Part shown: one piece after another, positions 22,850-37,934 of the stretch
Layout: each line of letters begins with the position of its first letter
How positions within the stretch are numbered: position 1 is the stretch's first letter
Assembly (NCBI RefSeq): GCF_036884655.1
Contig: NC_088354.1
Coordinates: forward strand, 16,093,001 to 16,157,000
Reading direction: 5' to 3'
Origin: Musa acuminata AAA Group
Lineage: Eukaryota; Streptophyta; Magnoliopsida; Zingiberales; Musaceae
Length of the DNA stretch: 64,000 bases
Position numbers and translations under genes: made by a program
The notes under the pieces: model-generated
What the model saw: the letters and a program-made list of their open reading frames with translations, nothing else
Database searches by the model: none
What the model was told of the DNA's origin: nothing

Positions 22850-23235
22850 TGTTGTAAAGGCTAGAAGTTCTCCTCCCTCTTTTCTTTCAAGTTTTGATCT
22901 TTCAAGAGAGGAGAGAAAATTCTGTAAGGGTTGTCTCCTAAGCCCGTTAAAAGGAGTGAAACTGTAAAAGGGTGGTTGGCCTTCACCTATTGAAGGAAGG
23001 CATCTAGTGGACGTCGGTGACCTCATCGGAGGAGGAAGCCAAAAGTGGATGTAGGTCAAGATTGACCGAACCACTCTAAATCTCGATTTGTATTTACTTT
23101 ATGTTCTCTATCTTAATTGCAAACTACCTTCATAGCTTTATTTTAATTGCACTTCGCCTAATCTAAGTTAAAGCAAGTTCCGAATCGGCTTTCATATCGA
23201 AATTGCTTTTATCGTACGAACGTCGTATTTCAGTT
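22850..23235 (+). mobile_element. LTR fragment of the SIRE-like family
   Basis: From TGTTGTAAAGGCTAGAAG to GTACGAACGTCGT it follows the last third of the LTR at 11705-13298 (compare 12850-13230), including GGAGGAGGAAGCCAAAAGTG. Both ends of the LTR are missing. It interrupts the gypsy sequence. Confidence 0.8.
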
Positions 23236-23379
23236 TGCAATTATATTTTGTTCTCTATCTTAACCATTCCCTAACCATAGAACTTGGTAGATGACACTGC
23301 CACCCTTTTGCTCTATTTGGGTTTGAGACTCGCTCGATTGACTCAATGATTTTCTTGAGAATCCGATTCTAACAAATGG

Positions 23380-24330
23380 ACTTATATTTAGAAGAAATGC
23401 ATTGTGACTTCCACCAATTTAGGGGGAAAAGGTAAGTCAATTCTACATCAGCCTGCTCCCCGTTCATTCAGAATATATAAAAGGAACTAATGCCCACTAA
23501 TTCAGGAATAATGCTACTAACCCGATGGAACACATTATTGACTTTCATATGGAAATGTTATTATATGACACCTCGAATGTCTTAATGTGTCGTGCCTTCC
23601 TAATTACCCTAAGGGGTTTTGGCAAGAGAGTAGTATGCTTACCTCAAACCTCACTTTATTAGTTTTTTTGCTCAGTTAGCAAAAGAGTTTGAGCTCCACT
23701 TCCATAAGGCCCATGATCGCAATGCTTTAAGGATTAAGATAAGGTAAGGAGGAAACACTTGCGAACTTTGTCAATCGATTTACTAATAAGATCCAATGCA
23801 TGGATAATGTTCACCCCTCACTCATGATCTAGTCTTTCATAATAGATTAAAGCTCTCCCACCTCGTTTGGTCATTAGTAGAAAGACTATCAACGATGGTA
23901 CTCGAAATACTTCAAAGAGCCAATCAATACATCGTCACCAATGCCTTGGTTTTGAGCAAGCATGAGGAATCCCACAAAAGACTAAGAAAAGAGTGACCAC
24001 AATCCAACCGTGGCCCTAGGTCATAACGACGGAGGAGAGGTGAACAATCTAACCTATCTCACCCGAGGTCTAAGCTAACCCCATTAGACCTAACTAGGAT
24101 GAAAGTTTTCTTACAGATAAAGAAGAAAGGTTTGCTTAGAGACCCTCGACCAATGATAACTCCACTTGAAAAAAGAAGCAAATCCAGGTATTGTCGTTTC
24201 CATCATGATTATGACCATGACACATAAGATTGTTATAACCTGAAGAATTAGATCAAGAAACTCATATGATGAGGGTACCTTGAATAATTCATCTGAAGGC
24301 ATCGGGAGCCATCACCCTAACCTTAAAGGG
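23380..24330 (+). pseudogene. Gypsy gag remnant (element E)
   Basis: Broken frames contain capsid-like pieces: MLLYDTSNVLMCRAFLITL near 23550-23610, a segment ending FTNEIQCMDNVHPSL... near 23780-23830, and a Cys/His-rich RYCRFHHDYDHDT-like piece near 24185-24225 that resembles the gag zinc-binding end of Tat-type gypsy elements. Many stops are present. Confidence 0.65.
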
Positions 24331-25365
24331 CTGATCGAAATAAAAATTGATGTAATTATTGGTGGCTCAACCTTCAAAAGAGACAACATCTTGGGTTGCA
24401 AAGCATATGCCCAAGCCATCATTGGCAAGCACCCCAAACTAAAAGTAACCAATAAATAACTTTCAGAGAAGAGGAGATGGAATGCCTCAACCCAAATCAC
24501 AATGATACTATGATGGTTGACATAAGAATAGTCAATGCCCATATTAAAAGTGTCATGATTGTTATAAGTAGTTCTACTAACATCCTTTACTTTGACACTT
24601 TTAAAAAATTAGGACTTACAACTAATGATCTTACCCCATAACTTCCTTGCCGATGGGGTTCACGAGGGACTCAATCTCCCCCCTCGGGCTAAGCTTGCAT
24701 GTTACTTTTAGAGAGGAACCATGCTCAAAGACAATAAAGACTAAGTTCATGATGGACAATATCCTCTTAGCATACAATGCTATTATAGGATGACCTACAT
24801 TGAATAGGCTATAGGTAGTTATCTCAACCTATCATATGATGACAAAATTTTTGACTAGTATCGGAGTTGGCAAATTGAAAAGCAACCCAAGAGAGTCCCG
24901 ACAATGCTACCTCATGGCTGTCTCCTTACCTAAGAAAGTTTGATCTAAGACACTATTTATGAACCCAAGAGATTTTGCCAAACCATTTCCATACTTAGAA
25001 CCAATGGAATAGTTGATCGAGACACCTCTAGACAAGGCCGACCCTAATTGGATCATCAAGATAGACTCAATGTTACTCGATGAGAAGAAAGTATAACTCA
25101 TTAGCTTTCACCAAAAGAACACCAAAGTATTTTCTGGTCGCCAAGGGACATGCTAAGCATCGATCCGAAGGTGGCTCAGCACCATTTGAACATCTCTCCC
25201 GAAGCTTAGCTAGTTAAACAAAAGCCTCAAAAATTGGCTCTCGAACGAGAACAAGCTATTAGTAATGAAATCGATAAACTACTTAGAGCATGGTTTATTG
25301 TTAAGGTACAATACCCTCAGGGCTAGCCAATATTATATTTATCAAAAAGACAAATAAAGGCTAGA
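24331..25365 (+). pseudogene. Gypsy protease and reverse-transcriptase N-terminal remnant (element E)
   Basis: Near 24535-24640 a frame reads STNILYFDTFKKLGLTTNDL, the region after the active site of a gypsy aspartic protease; the Asp-Ser/Thr-Gly motif itself is not kept. At about 25170-25330 the text HHLNISPEA...KQKPQKLALEREQAISNEIDKLL... is the start of the reverse-transcriptase region. Stops and shifts occur throughout. Confidence 0.7.
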
Positions 25366-26685
25366 GGATATACGTTGACTACATTGATCTCAACGAAGCA
25401 TGTCCAAAAGATAGTTATCCACTCCCTTGGATGGATCAACTAATTGATGTCATCTCAGGTCATAAGCTCTTCACCTTCGTGAATCAATGCATCTCCTTAC
25501 ACTCGATGCTCCTTAGCTATACAAAGGGTACGATGCACTTGAGCTACCCTAATCAGGCAAAGCATGTAATGCACTCAATGTGTCTCTCTATTTTCAACAT
25601 ACCCTAACTAGGAAAAGTGTGTGACATACCCAACATGACCTTCTCTGCCCATGCATCTCCCCATGCTCCATGCATCATAACCAAGCAAGCATGTAATGCG
25701 CTTGTAATAGCCTTTGCAGCCAATATTTCTCCCCAACATGACAAAGAATGTGATATGTTTAACATGACCTTTATGACCAATATATCTCCTATTTTGGACG
25801 TTTTGTAACTAAGCCAAGCGTGTGATGCACCTAACATGGCTTTCATGGCCAACACGTCTACACATGCTTAACATGCCCTAACTATGTAAGGCACTCAACA
25901 TGGCCTTTATGGTCAATGCACTTCCTCGTGCTTATGTCATTCAACCAGGTAAAGCATGTGTCATTTTTGATGAAGGCTATAGATGTTGAATCCTGAGACA
26001 TATATTGCACTCCAACATGAACTTGAGATATACGTTGACTACATTGATCTCAACGAAGCATGTCCAAAAGATAGTTATCCACTCCCTTGGATGGATCAAC
26101 TAATTGATGTCATCTCAGGTCATAAGCTCTTCACCTTCGTGAATCAATGCATCTCCTTACACTCGATGCTCCTTAGCTATACAAAGGGTACGATGCACTT
26201 GAGCTACCCTAATCAGGCAAAGCATGTAATGCACTCAATGTGTCTCTCTATTTTCAACATACCCTAACTAGGAAAAGTGTGTGACATACCCAACATGACC
26301 TTCTCTGCCCATGCATCTCCCCATGCTCCATGCATCATAACCAAGCAAGCATGTAATGTGCTTGTAATAGCCTTTGCAGCCAATATTTCTCCCCAACATG
26401 ACAAAGAATGTGATATGTTTAACATGACCTTTATGACCAATATATCTCCTATTTTGGACGTTTTGTAACTAAGCCAAGCGTGTGATGCACCTAACATGGC
26501 TTTCATGGCCAACACGTCTACACATGCTTAACATGCCCTAACTATGTAAGGCACTCAACATGGCCTTTATGGTCAATGCACTTCCTCGTGCTTATGTCAT
26601 TCAACCAGGTAAAGCATGTGTCATTTTTGATGAAGGCTATAGATGTTGAATCCTGAGACATATATTGTACTCCAACATGAACTTG
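25366..26685 (+). repeat. 660-bp near-identical tandem duplication with gypsy RT and minisatellite
   Basis: Unit 1 is 25366-26025 and unit 2 is 26026-26685, with only a few base differences (for example 26008/26668 and 25699/26359). Each unit opens with a reverse-transcriptase segment, YVDYIDLNEACPKDSYPLPW (start about 25371 and 26031). The RT code stops near +150. From there to the unit end the DNA is a degenerate minisatellite of about 65-80-bp repeats marked by AACYAGGCAAAGCATGTGAT and TGGCCAAT-like words. The duplication is much younger than the decay around it. Confidence 0.9.
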
Positions 26686-26749
26686 TCTTTTTCAAGCACA
26701 ATGAAGGACATGTTGGCTTCAAATGTCATGTGCATCAAGCATAGAAAGA

Positions 26750-26918
26750 TGTTGTCACGATTCGAGTCTGATGAGCTAACTGGCCAATAACTCCATTTTG
26801 GTCCTTCAACCGCAGACCAAAATGCTTAAGCGGGAGTTAACATAGTACACTCATCAGACCCTTATAAGCTAATCATATACATTGCCCACTTCCGATGTGG
26901 GACTAATGGGATATTACA
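26750..26918. mobile_element. Possible short solo LTR (TRIM-like)
   Basis: A 169-bp stretch starts TGTTGTCACGA and ends GGGATATTACA. It holds AAAATGCTTAAGCGGGAG and CACTTCCGATGTGGGACTAA, words familiar from short plant LTRs. No matching 5-bp repeat was found at its ends (AAAGA and GATGC), and there is no internal region. Confidence 0.4.
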
Positions 26919-29900
26919 GATGCATTGGCAAAGGCCATATTAGGTGCATGGCATAGTTTGCTTGGTTGAGGTACATCAAGCAAGAGGAGACAAATTAGTT
27001 GTAAAAAAAGTAACACGCCAGAATTTCATGAACTTAGTTAGTTTTACCTAAGTTATATGTCACCCTTGCATATCCATCTACAAAGGGTCAACATCCTCAA
27101 AACATCTTATAACCCCTTAAAGACTTATAAAAGATAAGATGAGTTAGAGAAAACATTTAACTCGGGATCCATAAGTAGTCATTTCATCAAACACTTGATA
27201 GACAATATAAATTACAAACATAGACTTTACAAGCTCTAAATAATCATGCAATAAAGGGTCTAAGGTGGTCCGTCATGATCAAAATTCTCACAAGTGCTTA
27301 CAAGATATTTTTATGTAATGCGAACTGACCCTATATACTACTCCAAAGTCCCATCTAACCATGTGACACCCGGGTAGCTTTTGCGTGTCATGCTAGCTGA
27401 AACTCTACACTACTCTATGGAGCTAGAAAATCCCTAAATGGTTTCTTGGATGATATGTTTATAGATAATTTTACCTAAGTTTGTAAGCCTAAAATGGCCA
27501 TAAAAAGTCATCCAAAATGGGACTGCCAAGCCTACTACAAGCCCTTTATATGTTGTGAAAAACATAAATAAAATTGAAAGACATGGACATACACGAGCAT
27601 TACATTGAATACCCTATCTACAGCTTTACTTATGATATTCTCTCACACTTATTCCTTCAACGTTCTCATTGAAGCCTTTGTAGACACTACATCTCCTCAT
27701 CTTTGTTGAATCTTTAATCTTTTGCTTTAGTTGTAATATGCCTCTTGGCCCCTAATTGCTTTTTATAGTTGTTGTTGAGTAATCGAACTTTGATTTGCCA
27801 TGTTGTTTCAACTTACTAATGACTCTGACTTTAGTGTGAGGTCGGTCGAATTGTGTTGATCTTTGTTAGTTCTTACAGATCCTTTATATGAAGGAAAAGA
27901 CATTCCTTGTTATACATTAATATCTCAAATATCTCATACTACTTGAATTGGGTGGATCCTTGTTGGAGTTTTAACGAATATCATCTCACAAATTTTAAAG
28001 TTTTTGAAGTTTTTCCTCTACAAAATATATTCAATGATTCATCTTACATTTAGTTATTGCCTCCAAGGTTCACAACACTTTTACTTTCGATTGACATTCT
28101 ATTGAAAAATAAAACAAACAATTTACTATCAGTAGAAATAATCACCATTAGTGAGAATATGTGAATTATCATCTTTTACTTTCTTTAGAGGGTCTTTGAA
28201 CATGTGCATGACTCCTATATTGGATAAATATGAGAACTAGGGTATTCGATTTTACCCATTCTCTTAAGGGTTAAGAAGGTAAGGTTTACTTGACTTTGCC
28301 CACCTCTTCGAGAGTTATACTCCATACATAGAGTTAGTTACTCACACTTCCGAAGCACATAAAGTATTTGCACTCCTTGTATTGAGTTAACTATTGCGAT
28401 TTGTCTTCTCATTACTATCGAACTTTTGGAATATAAGAAATTTTATCCAAAAAGAATAAAATTTTACCCCAACTTGGAGTAAGTCTTCAATAGTTTTGGT
28501 CACTTCTGGGATTATACCATCTTCTCTATCATTTTTATCGTCTACTCCTCAAAGTAGAAAAGGTATAATACCACATACTACTTACTTTGTTCCTTTGTTG
28601 AGCCCTTCTACATTGACCCAAAGTTTCCCACTTTCAACTATTTTGATGAAAAACCTATTGACACCACTCTTATGAAGTTCCTTGGCCTTTGCCCTTTAGC
28701 CTTGTCTCAGTATTTAGAGTTTGCTTCTACATTCTCCACCTCCTTGACCTATTTTACGATCAAGTGCTCTCCCTCTATGAGAGTAAGAGATCAAAGACTC
28801 CACAAAAGTTCTACCTCTGCGGTACTATGGTGTTGTCATGTCCATGGTTCTACTATCCATTACCTTACATCTATATCAATTTTTTGTGATCAGTATATCT
28901 GCTTATACAACATTGTAGTACTCCTCTGAGTCCACCTCCGTTCTAACCAATGGTTGATTTTTGTATATCTGAGTCCCTCTAGACTTGTCGTCGCTTTTTC
29001 ACCCCTTTTAACCAACTACTTAAACACATCTATGTTCTCCAATCAATTCCCCTTGGTTGATGGAAAAATATATTGTAACTCCCATTCATGGCTTTTGCCA
29101 TCATGTTGTAGGTCTCACACCAATTATATTCTTCTTTGTTTCCTTAGTAGCAATGTTCACTTACTCTACCTTGTTCTCTAACTTGCTAGGCTTCCTTAAG
29201 TGAAAATGAGCTTTAAAGTAGTATAACTCTCTAGTCACTCTAATCATACCTCTATATGATCAAGTCCCCCCATGGGACTTATGGGTACTTGCACTAAAAA
29301 TTTTTTATCGATGATACACAACCCCCATATGTAGATGACCAAAACTTTCATCTGATACAAATTTGATGGACGTATGGAAGACGTACTTCTACGGTGCCAT
29401 GGTATTCACTCCTTGAATCCAGAACCCTTCTTGTCATCATATTATTCATCGAAGTGGAGCTTCCAATAGCTCCCAATCATACCTTCATATGATTAAGTCC
29501 TTGTGGGACTTCTCTTATGTTTGTGGATTGTCTCGAACTATTCCACCATAATTCGCTACACCATGTCGTCTTATGGTGATATCCTTATTGTATTCTGATT
29601 TTTGTGAGATGAATTTGGACTACGATCTCTCTATGTGTAGCCTCTACCAGCATATTGCAGGGCCTCCACCACCTCCAACTATATTCGCTTATTTGGTAAT
29701 CGACCTTTATCCACTTGCTTTCGGGACACACCTCGACAAAGCACGGTTTTAAGACAATCCATTACGTAGCAACTCTTAAAATCCATTGACTTTGTTGAAA
29801 TCGGTGAGCCAATATTTGGATCTTGAGTTTTTGCCCTTGCATAATCTCCATTATGCACCGCTTTCTTCATGACAACTTGAATGGTATCATTATGGCATAT

Positions 29901-30005
29901 TCTTTAAGAGTATTCGCCACTATATCCTCTTGCCCCATATCAAGGCTTTCTGACCGTAATTTTGCCTCTGCAAGTTGAGTCATATTAGTGCATTCGTCAA
30001 ATACT
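26919..30005. other. Unassigned 3-kb stretch
   Basis: No domain was recognised in any frame, and the open frames are short. The composition (T/C-rich, with recurrent CTTCTCTTATGTTTG-like words) resembles untranslated or LTR DNA of an old retroelement. TGTGACACCCGGGTAGC at about 27364 could be an LTR start, but no partner end was found. Confidence 0.35.
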
Positions 30006-31391
30006 TCACCGAGATAAGATGCATGTGCCTCAAAAATATCTTCAACTTTGGCACCATGTAGGTTAAATCTACTTCATTATAATGAGGGACCATGAAATGA
30101 TATGATTATACTCTTGTCTTTATAGGAATTCATGTCTTTGACCTCTATCCAAGAAAACTTCATGTCTCTGCTACATATTCTATCTTCTATGTCAGCTCCC
30201 TTCATGCGACTTAGGCATTTCACCAAGTTTCACCCAAGTAGCTTCGCTCTTTGGTTTATATTAAGTTGATGGTGGCCCTTGTGCCCACCATTCCATGAGT
30301 CAGTCCTTTGTTAAGTCTGATCTCTATATCGATTCTAAGTGTGTATTCATTTGGTATTATTTTAAGTCACTTCTCCACTTGATCTTGTAATGCATCCACC
30401 ATTGTATTACCTCATACAAGATCATACGATGACTCATTATCTCTTGCTTGGTTAATTAAGCTTTATGAAGTTATTATCTCAAGATACCCTTCCTCCATAT
30501 GTGTGGTTCATTGTATATGATTCTCCCTTTAGAGAATCAAAACTTATCTCTCGTGGATATCTATATCATTCGAGCAGCTTTTCTCTTCACATCCTTCCAT
30601 TTGGAAGTTTTGGAGATTGCCATCCCCTTGTACTACTTCACCTTGTTGAACAAATTATATACTATTTTGCCCCCCCATAAACATACTTATTAGACTGGGA
30701 CTCTTTATAATACAGCCCTCATTACACCTCTTAAGGCCTAGTAACATACTGAACTTGCTGCACACTTCAATCTTTTATGGACGTATCTTTCCTACTAAAG
30801 AGAAAGTTTCAATGCTCCATGGTATCGAGTTTTAGTCGCCTTGAGATAGCCATAGACAGTCCATTGTCTACATACAAGCCCTTGTATGAGTACTGAATTC
30901 TTTGAGTTAGTAATTTTCCTTACCTTCATGAGATTTGCATAACTCTTTTGATCGCTGAGCAACCCATCCTGCCTTATACGGTCTTATCCATTGCCAAGTA
31001 CCCCGCTTTCCTTGAGCACCATCAAGTTTGGTTGCCAACATCAAGTTGCTACTCAAATTTAGCCATCCCAACCTTTATGTGCTACGTGTTTTTTCTAGCT
31101 TACATGTCCTTGTGATGCCTCTCATACGAAGAGTTGGCCATTCCTCTAAATGTCAATCTCAAATGTCTACTTCTTAGAGTAACTTCTTTCCCTATATCTC
31201 AAAACTCATTTGTTTCAAATGGTCGTGCATGTTGATTGCCCTCAACATAACATCGTTATGCATCTCATATTTGCATATCAAGTGTTTTTAAGTGTGCTTG
31301 TCCCACTCTAATACCATTTATTATAGATTTAATTGGTTTGCCCTAAGTCATGCGATACTCTTGGAAGTCTATTTGCAAAGGATCAACCTTC

Positions 31392-31570
31392 TCATGAAGA
31401 GCTTGAGAACAACCTGCCAAAGAACAAGAAGTATATGACACTAAGTACTCAAGAAGACCACTTGAAAGAAAATTCAAAGTGATGAGGACTATGATGATGA
31501 CTTGGCACTCTTGACAAGAAAGTTCAAAAAATTCATAAAAAGGAATATATTTAAAAATGGCACTAAAAAT
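31392..31570 (+). pseudogene. Element B gag fragment, duplicated copy
   Basis: Same text as 36119-36297 (HEELENNLPKNKK..., ALLTRKFKKFIKRN), with one extra A near 31480 that shifts the frame in this copy. Confidence 0.8.
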
Positions 31571-33189
<1,619 letters not shown>

Positions 33190-34732
33190 ATCTCCCACTT
33201 GACCTAAAGCCAATCACCTATGTGTCTGATCCCTATCAGACTCCTGTGACGCTCAAAGACAATCTGAGACAACGGCTTTGTCAGTGGATATGTAATGTTA
33301 TCTTCGGATGGAACTCTTTCCACTACTACATCTCCTCGGGTTACAATCTCTTTGATAAGCTGGAACCTCCTCAGAACACTTCTGATGAGACCCGGGTTCC
33401 CTTATTTGAGTAATCGCCCCATAGTTGTTGCAATATAAGGAAGTTGGATTCTCGCTATCCAGCACGACTCCCAAATCTGTGATAAACTTTTTCACCCAGA
33501 CTCCTTCCTTTGCTGCATCTGATGCAGCAATGTACTCCGCCTCTATAGTCGAGTCAGCAGCAGTATCTTGCTTGGAACTCTTCCAACACACTGCTCTTCC
33601 ATTCAAGGTGTACACATACCCTGAATTCGACTTGCTATCATCGACATTAAACTACAAACTTGAGTCCATGTAGCCTTCAACCTTAAGGCTATTACCTCCA
33701 TATACTAGTAAAAGATCCTTAGTCCTTCTCAAGTACTTAAGGATACACTTTACTGCTTTCCAATGCTCCAAGCCTAGATCCGCTTGATACCTACTCGTGA
33801 CACTTAGAGTATGCGCTATATCAGGCCTAGCATGGCATACATCATAGACCCTATTGCTGAGGCATAAGGTATCATATCCATGTTCGCCCTTTCTTCTGGA
33901 ATCTTTGGGGATATACTCGTAGAAAGCGATATCCTATGTCTCATCGGTATGAGACCTCTCTTTAAATTTTCTATGCTAAACCTTTTGACAATGGTTTCTA
34001 TGTACCTGGACTGGGACAAGCCAAGCATCCTCTTGGATCTATCTCTATAGATTCTAATCCCAAAATATAGGATGCTTCCCCTAAGTCCTTCATGGAGAAG
34101 TGTCTAGATAACCAAGCCTTTACTATGGATAACATTCTTACGTCATTCCCAGTGATCAGGATGTCATCCACATATAACACCAAAAAGGTGATAGCGCTCC
34201 CACTTACCTTCCTATACACACAAGGCTCATCTTCGTTCTTAACGAAGTCATAAGATCTGATTGCCTCATCAAATCTTATGTTCCAACATCGGGAAGCTTG
34301 CTTTAGTCTATAAGTGGATTTAAGTAACCTACACACCTTATCTGGGTAGTTCTTGGACACGAATCCCGTAGGTTGCATCATATACTCCTCCTCGAGGTTC
34401 CCATTGAGGAATGCAGTTTTCACATCCATCTGGCAGATCTCATAATCATAGTGTGCTGCAATAGCCAATAGAATTCTGATGGATTTTAGCATTGCTACGG
34501 GTGAGAAGGTTTCGTCGTAGTCAACACCTTACCTTTGACGATACCCCTTAGCCACTAGCCTTGCTTTATAGGTCTCTACCTTTCCATCTACTCCGACCTT
34601 TTTCTTAAATATCCACTTGCAACCGATGGGTACAATACCTTCGGGCGCATCAACTAGGTTCCAAACCTTGTTGGAGTACATAGAATCTATCTCATAATTC
34701 ATGGCTTCTTGCCACTTCCCGAAGTCTATACT
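33190..34732 (-). pseudogene. Element A pol, duplicated 3' part
   Basis: Holds the RNase H and RT blocks of element A (for example LYVDDILITGND near 34150-34190 and [19 protein letters not shown] near 33545-33490). It shares with the other copy the same frameshift and TAA, so the breaks predate the duplication. Confidence 0.9.
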
Positions 34733-36118
34733 TCACCGAGATAAGATGCATGTGCCTCAAAAATATCTTCAACTTTGGCACCATGTAGGTTAAATCTACT
34801 TCATTATAATGAGGGACCATGAAATGATATGATTCTACTCTTGTCTTTATTGGAATTCATGTCTTTGACCTCTATCCAAGAAAACTTCATGTCTCTGCTA
34901 CATATTCTATCTTCTATGTCAGCTCCCTTCATGCGACTTAGGCATTTCACCAAGTTTCACCCAAGTAGCTTCGCTCTTTGGTTTATATTAAGTTGATGGT
35001 GGCCCTTGTGCCCACCATTCCATGAGTCAGTCCTTTGTTAAAGTCTGATCTCTATATCGATTCTAAGTGTGTATTCATTTGGTATTATTTTGAGTCACTT
35101 CTCCACTTGATCTTGTAATGCATCCACCATTGTATTACCTCATACAAGATCATACGATGACTCATTATCTCTTGCTTGGTTAATTAAGCTTTATGAAGTT
35201 ATTATCTCAAGATACCCTTCCTCAATATGTGTGGTTCATTGCATATGATTCTCCCTTTAGAGAATCAAAACTTATCTCTCGTGGATATCTATATCATTCG
35301 AGCAGCTTTTCTCTTCACATCCTTCCATTTGGAAGTTTTGGAGATTGCCATCCCCTTGTACTACTTCACCTTGTTGAACAAATTATATACTATTTTGCTC
35401 CCCCATAAACATACTTATTAGACTGGGACTCTTTATAATACAGCCCTCATTACACCTCTTAAGGCCTAGTAACATACTGAACTTGCTGCACACTTCAATC
35501 TTTTATGGACGTATCTTTCCTACTAAAGAGAAAGTTTCAATGCTCCATGGTATCGAGTTTTAGTCGCCTTGAGATAGCCATAGACAGTCCATTGTCTACA
35601 TACAAGCCCTTGTATGAGTACTGAATTCTTTGAGTTAGTAATTTTCCTTACCTTCATGAGATTTGCATAACTCTTTTGATCGCTGAGCAACCCATCCTGC
35701 CTTATACGGTCTTATCCATTGCCAAGTACCCCGCTTTCCTTGAGCACCATCAAGTTTGGTTGCCAACATCAAGTTGCTACTCAAATTTAGCCATCCCAAC
35801 CTTTATGTGCTACGTGTTTTTTCTAGCTTACATGTCCTTGTGATGCCTCTCATACGAAGAGTTGGTCATTCCTCTAAATGTCAATCTCAAATGTCTACTT
35901 CTTAGAGTAACTTCTTTCCCTATATCTCAAAACTCATTTGTTCCAAATGGTCGTGCATGTTGATTGCCCTCAACATAACATTGTTATGCATCTCATATTT
36001 GCATATCAAGTGTTTTTAAGTGTGCTTGTCCCACTCTAAAACCATTTATTATAGATTTAATCGGTTTGCCCTAAGTCATGCGATACTCTTGGAAGTCTAT
36101 TTGCAAAGGATCAACCTT

Positions 36119-36297
36119 CTCATGAAGAGCTTGAGAACAACCTGCCAAAGAACAAGAAGTATATGACACTAAGTACTCAAGAAGACCACTTGAAAGAAAA
36201 TTCAAGTGATGAGGACTATGATGATGACTTGGCACTCTTGACAAGAAAGTTCAAAAAATTCATAAAAAGGAATATATTTAAAAATGGCACTAAAAAT
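36119..36297 (+). pseudogene. Element B gag, left of the nested insertion
   Basis: The gag text HEELENNLPKNKK ... SSDEDYDDDLALLTRKFKKFIKRN breaks off at AAAAT (36293-36297) and resumes after element A at 44918. Its start resembles the gag at about 9490, so the 5' LTR and the first part of gag of B have been lost at about 36119. Confidence 0.8.
36293..36297. repeat. Target-site duplication AAAAT of element A
   Basis: AAAAT here matches 44918-44922 exactly, at the two outer ends of element A. Confidence 0.9.
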
Positions 36298-37658
36298 TGT
36301 TGGGAAATCTTGGGGGCGACATCACATGCACAGCGGAAGAACAAGAAAACAAAATCCCCGATTCCCAAAGAGATGTTCGTCGTCGTGCGAAGATTGGTGC
36401 GCAAAATCCGCGAAACTTAAAACTACGTATAGAGTAGATTGTGTTACCTAGGGAGATCGTATATCCCTGTTTCCTTGCAGATCCTTAGGAGAGGGTGAAG
36501 GAGGTCAAGCATCCTCCTCTCTAGTGATGATCCACACAGCAGGGCTGCGACGACGCTCCTCAAAACTCCAGGCCTACTCTGAGGTGGAGAGGGGGAGGAG
36601 AATAGGAGAGGCAAGCAAAGGCTCTAGCCTATGAGGCTCTGAATCCCTCCTATTTACAGAGGTCCCCTGTCAAACCCTAATGGATCCTCCCCTAGTGGGT
36701 ATTGGATCAGCATCCAATAAGACAAGGGCTCCGTCGGATATCTCATATCCGAACATCTACTCATCGAAATGCCTACCATATGTGTGTGACCCTCTAGGCC
36801 CAATATCGAGCTGGCCGTGAGTCATACCTGTCAGAACTCTTTCTAACTTAGTGAATTATTATCTCTATAATAATTCACTCGACTCATCGACTACGGACGT
36901 ACTAGGCCACTATGCCGTAGTCCCCAGACGATACAAGGGAATCCAATCCATTGGACTTGTTTGTCCTTAGTTACCGTGTACCTATAGTCTCTCATCCATC
37001 TAATATCCTAGAGACCGTATATCGAGCATGGTGCTGTCAGACCCATACGGTTTCTACTCGAGTCTCGCTCTAATCGGATTCTCCCAGAGAACTCTTTCTC
37101 TCTTAACTCGAATGACCCTGGCCAGGGATTTATCTTAGCAAGAACACATGGGATATTCCTCTCATGACGCCGAGAGTGGATGATCCTCTATCGACACTCA
37201 ATAGCCCTCGTAAGATCGACTACCACTCCCAATGACCAGTTGTACTAGATCTGAGACAGCCAAACCTATAAGTCCGATATCAAAGAGTGGAGCACTCATA
37301 CAGGACATCCTTGGTGTCTTAAGTCTAAGGACTAGATACACCACTAGGACTACGGAATCGCTGTCTGACAATAAGGCATCATCAACCATCCAGCATTCCG
37401 TAAGCGGATCAATCAGTGAACTCATTCTCCAATGAGCACTTGTACTGTATCCCTAATGTCCCTACACAAGCAGCTATAAGACCAGCTGCATCCATCATAT
37501 GGACGGGTATACAGCACACCAGTCTGTCTAGTTATAATGATGTCCCTCTCGAGTAACATATGACCGGGATTATTTAGGATATGTGTTTAAAGGTGAATCG
37601 ATCTCATTATCGTGATCTCAACACGATCCGATTCCCATTGTACAAATCCAAGGACATC

Positions 37659-37718
<60 letters not shown>

Positions 37719-37826
37719 ATAGTTATAAAGTGATATACGTCAAAATATAATAAGCAAAAAGATTCTGTATCAAGTCACACGTGCCATCACTCACGTGATT
37801 GACTTGTTGGGTACCTATGACTAGCA
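36298..37826 (-). repeat. 3' LTR of element A
   Basis: Starts (minus strand) TGCTAGTCATAGG, ends TTTCCCAACA. It contains an (AT)27 tract at 37662-37715. Confidence 0.95.
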
Positions 37827-37934
37827 ATCTCCCACTTGACCTAAAGCCAATCACCTATGTGTCTGATCCCTATCAGACTCCTGTGACGCTCAAAGACAAT
37901 CTGAGACAACGGCTTTGTCAGTGGATATGTAATG

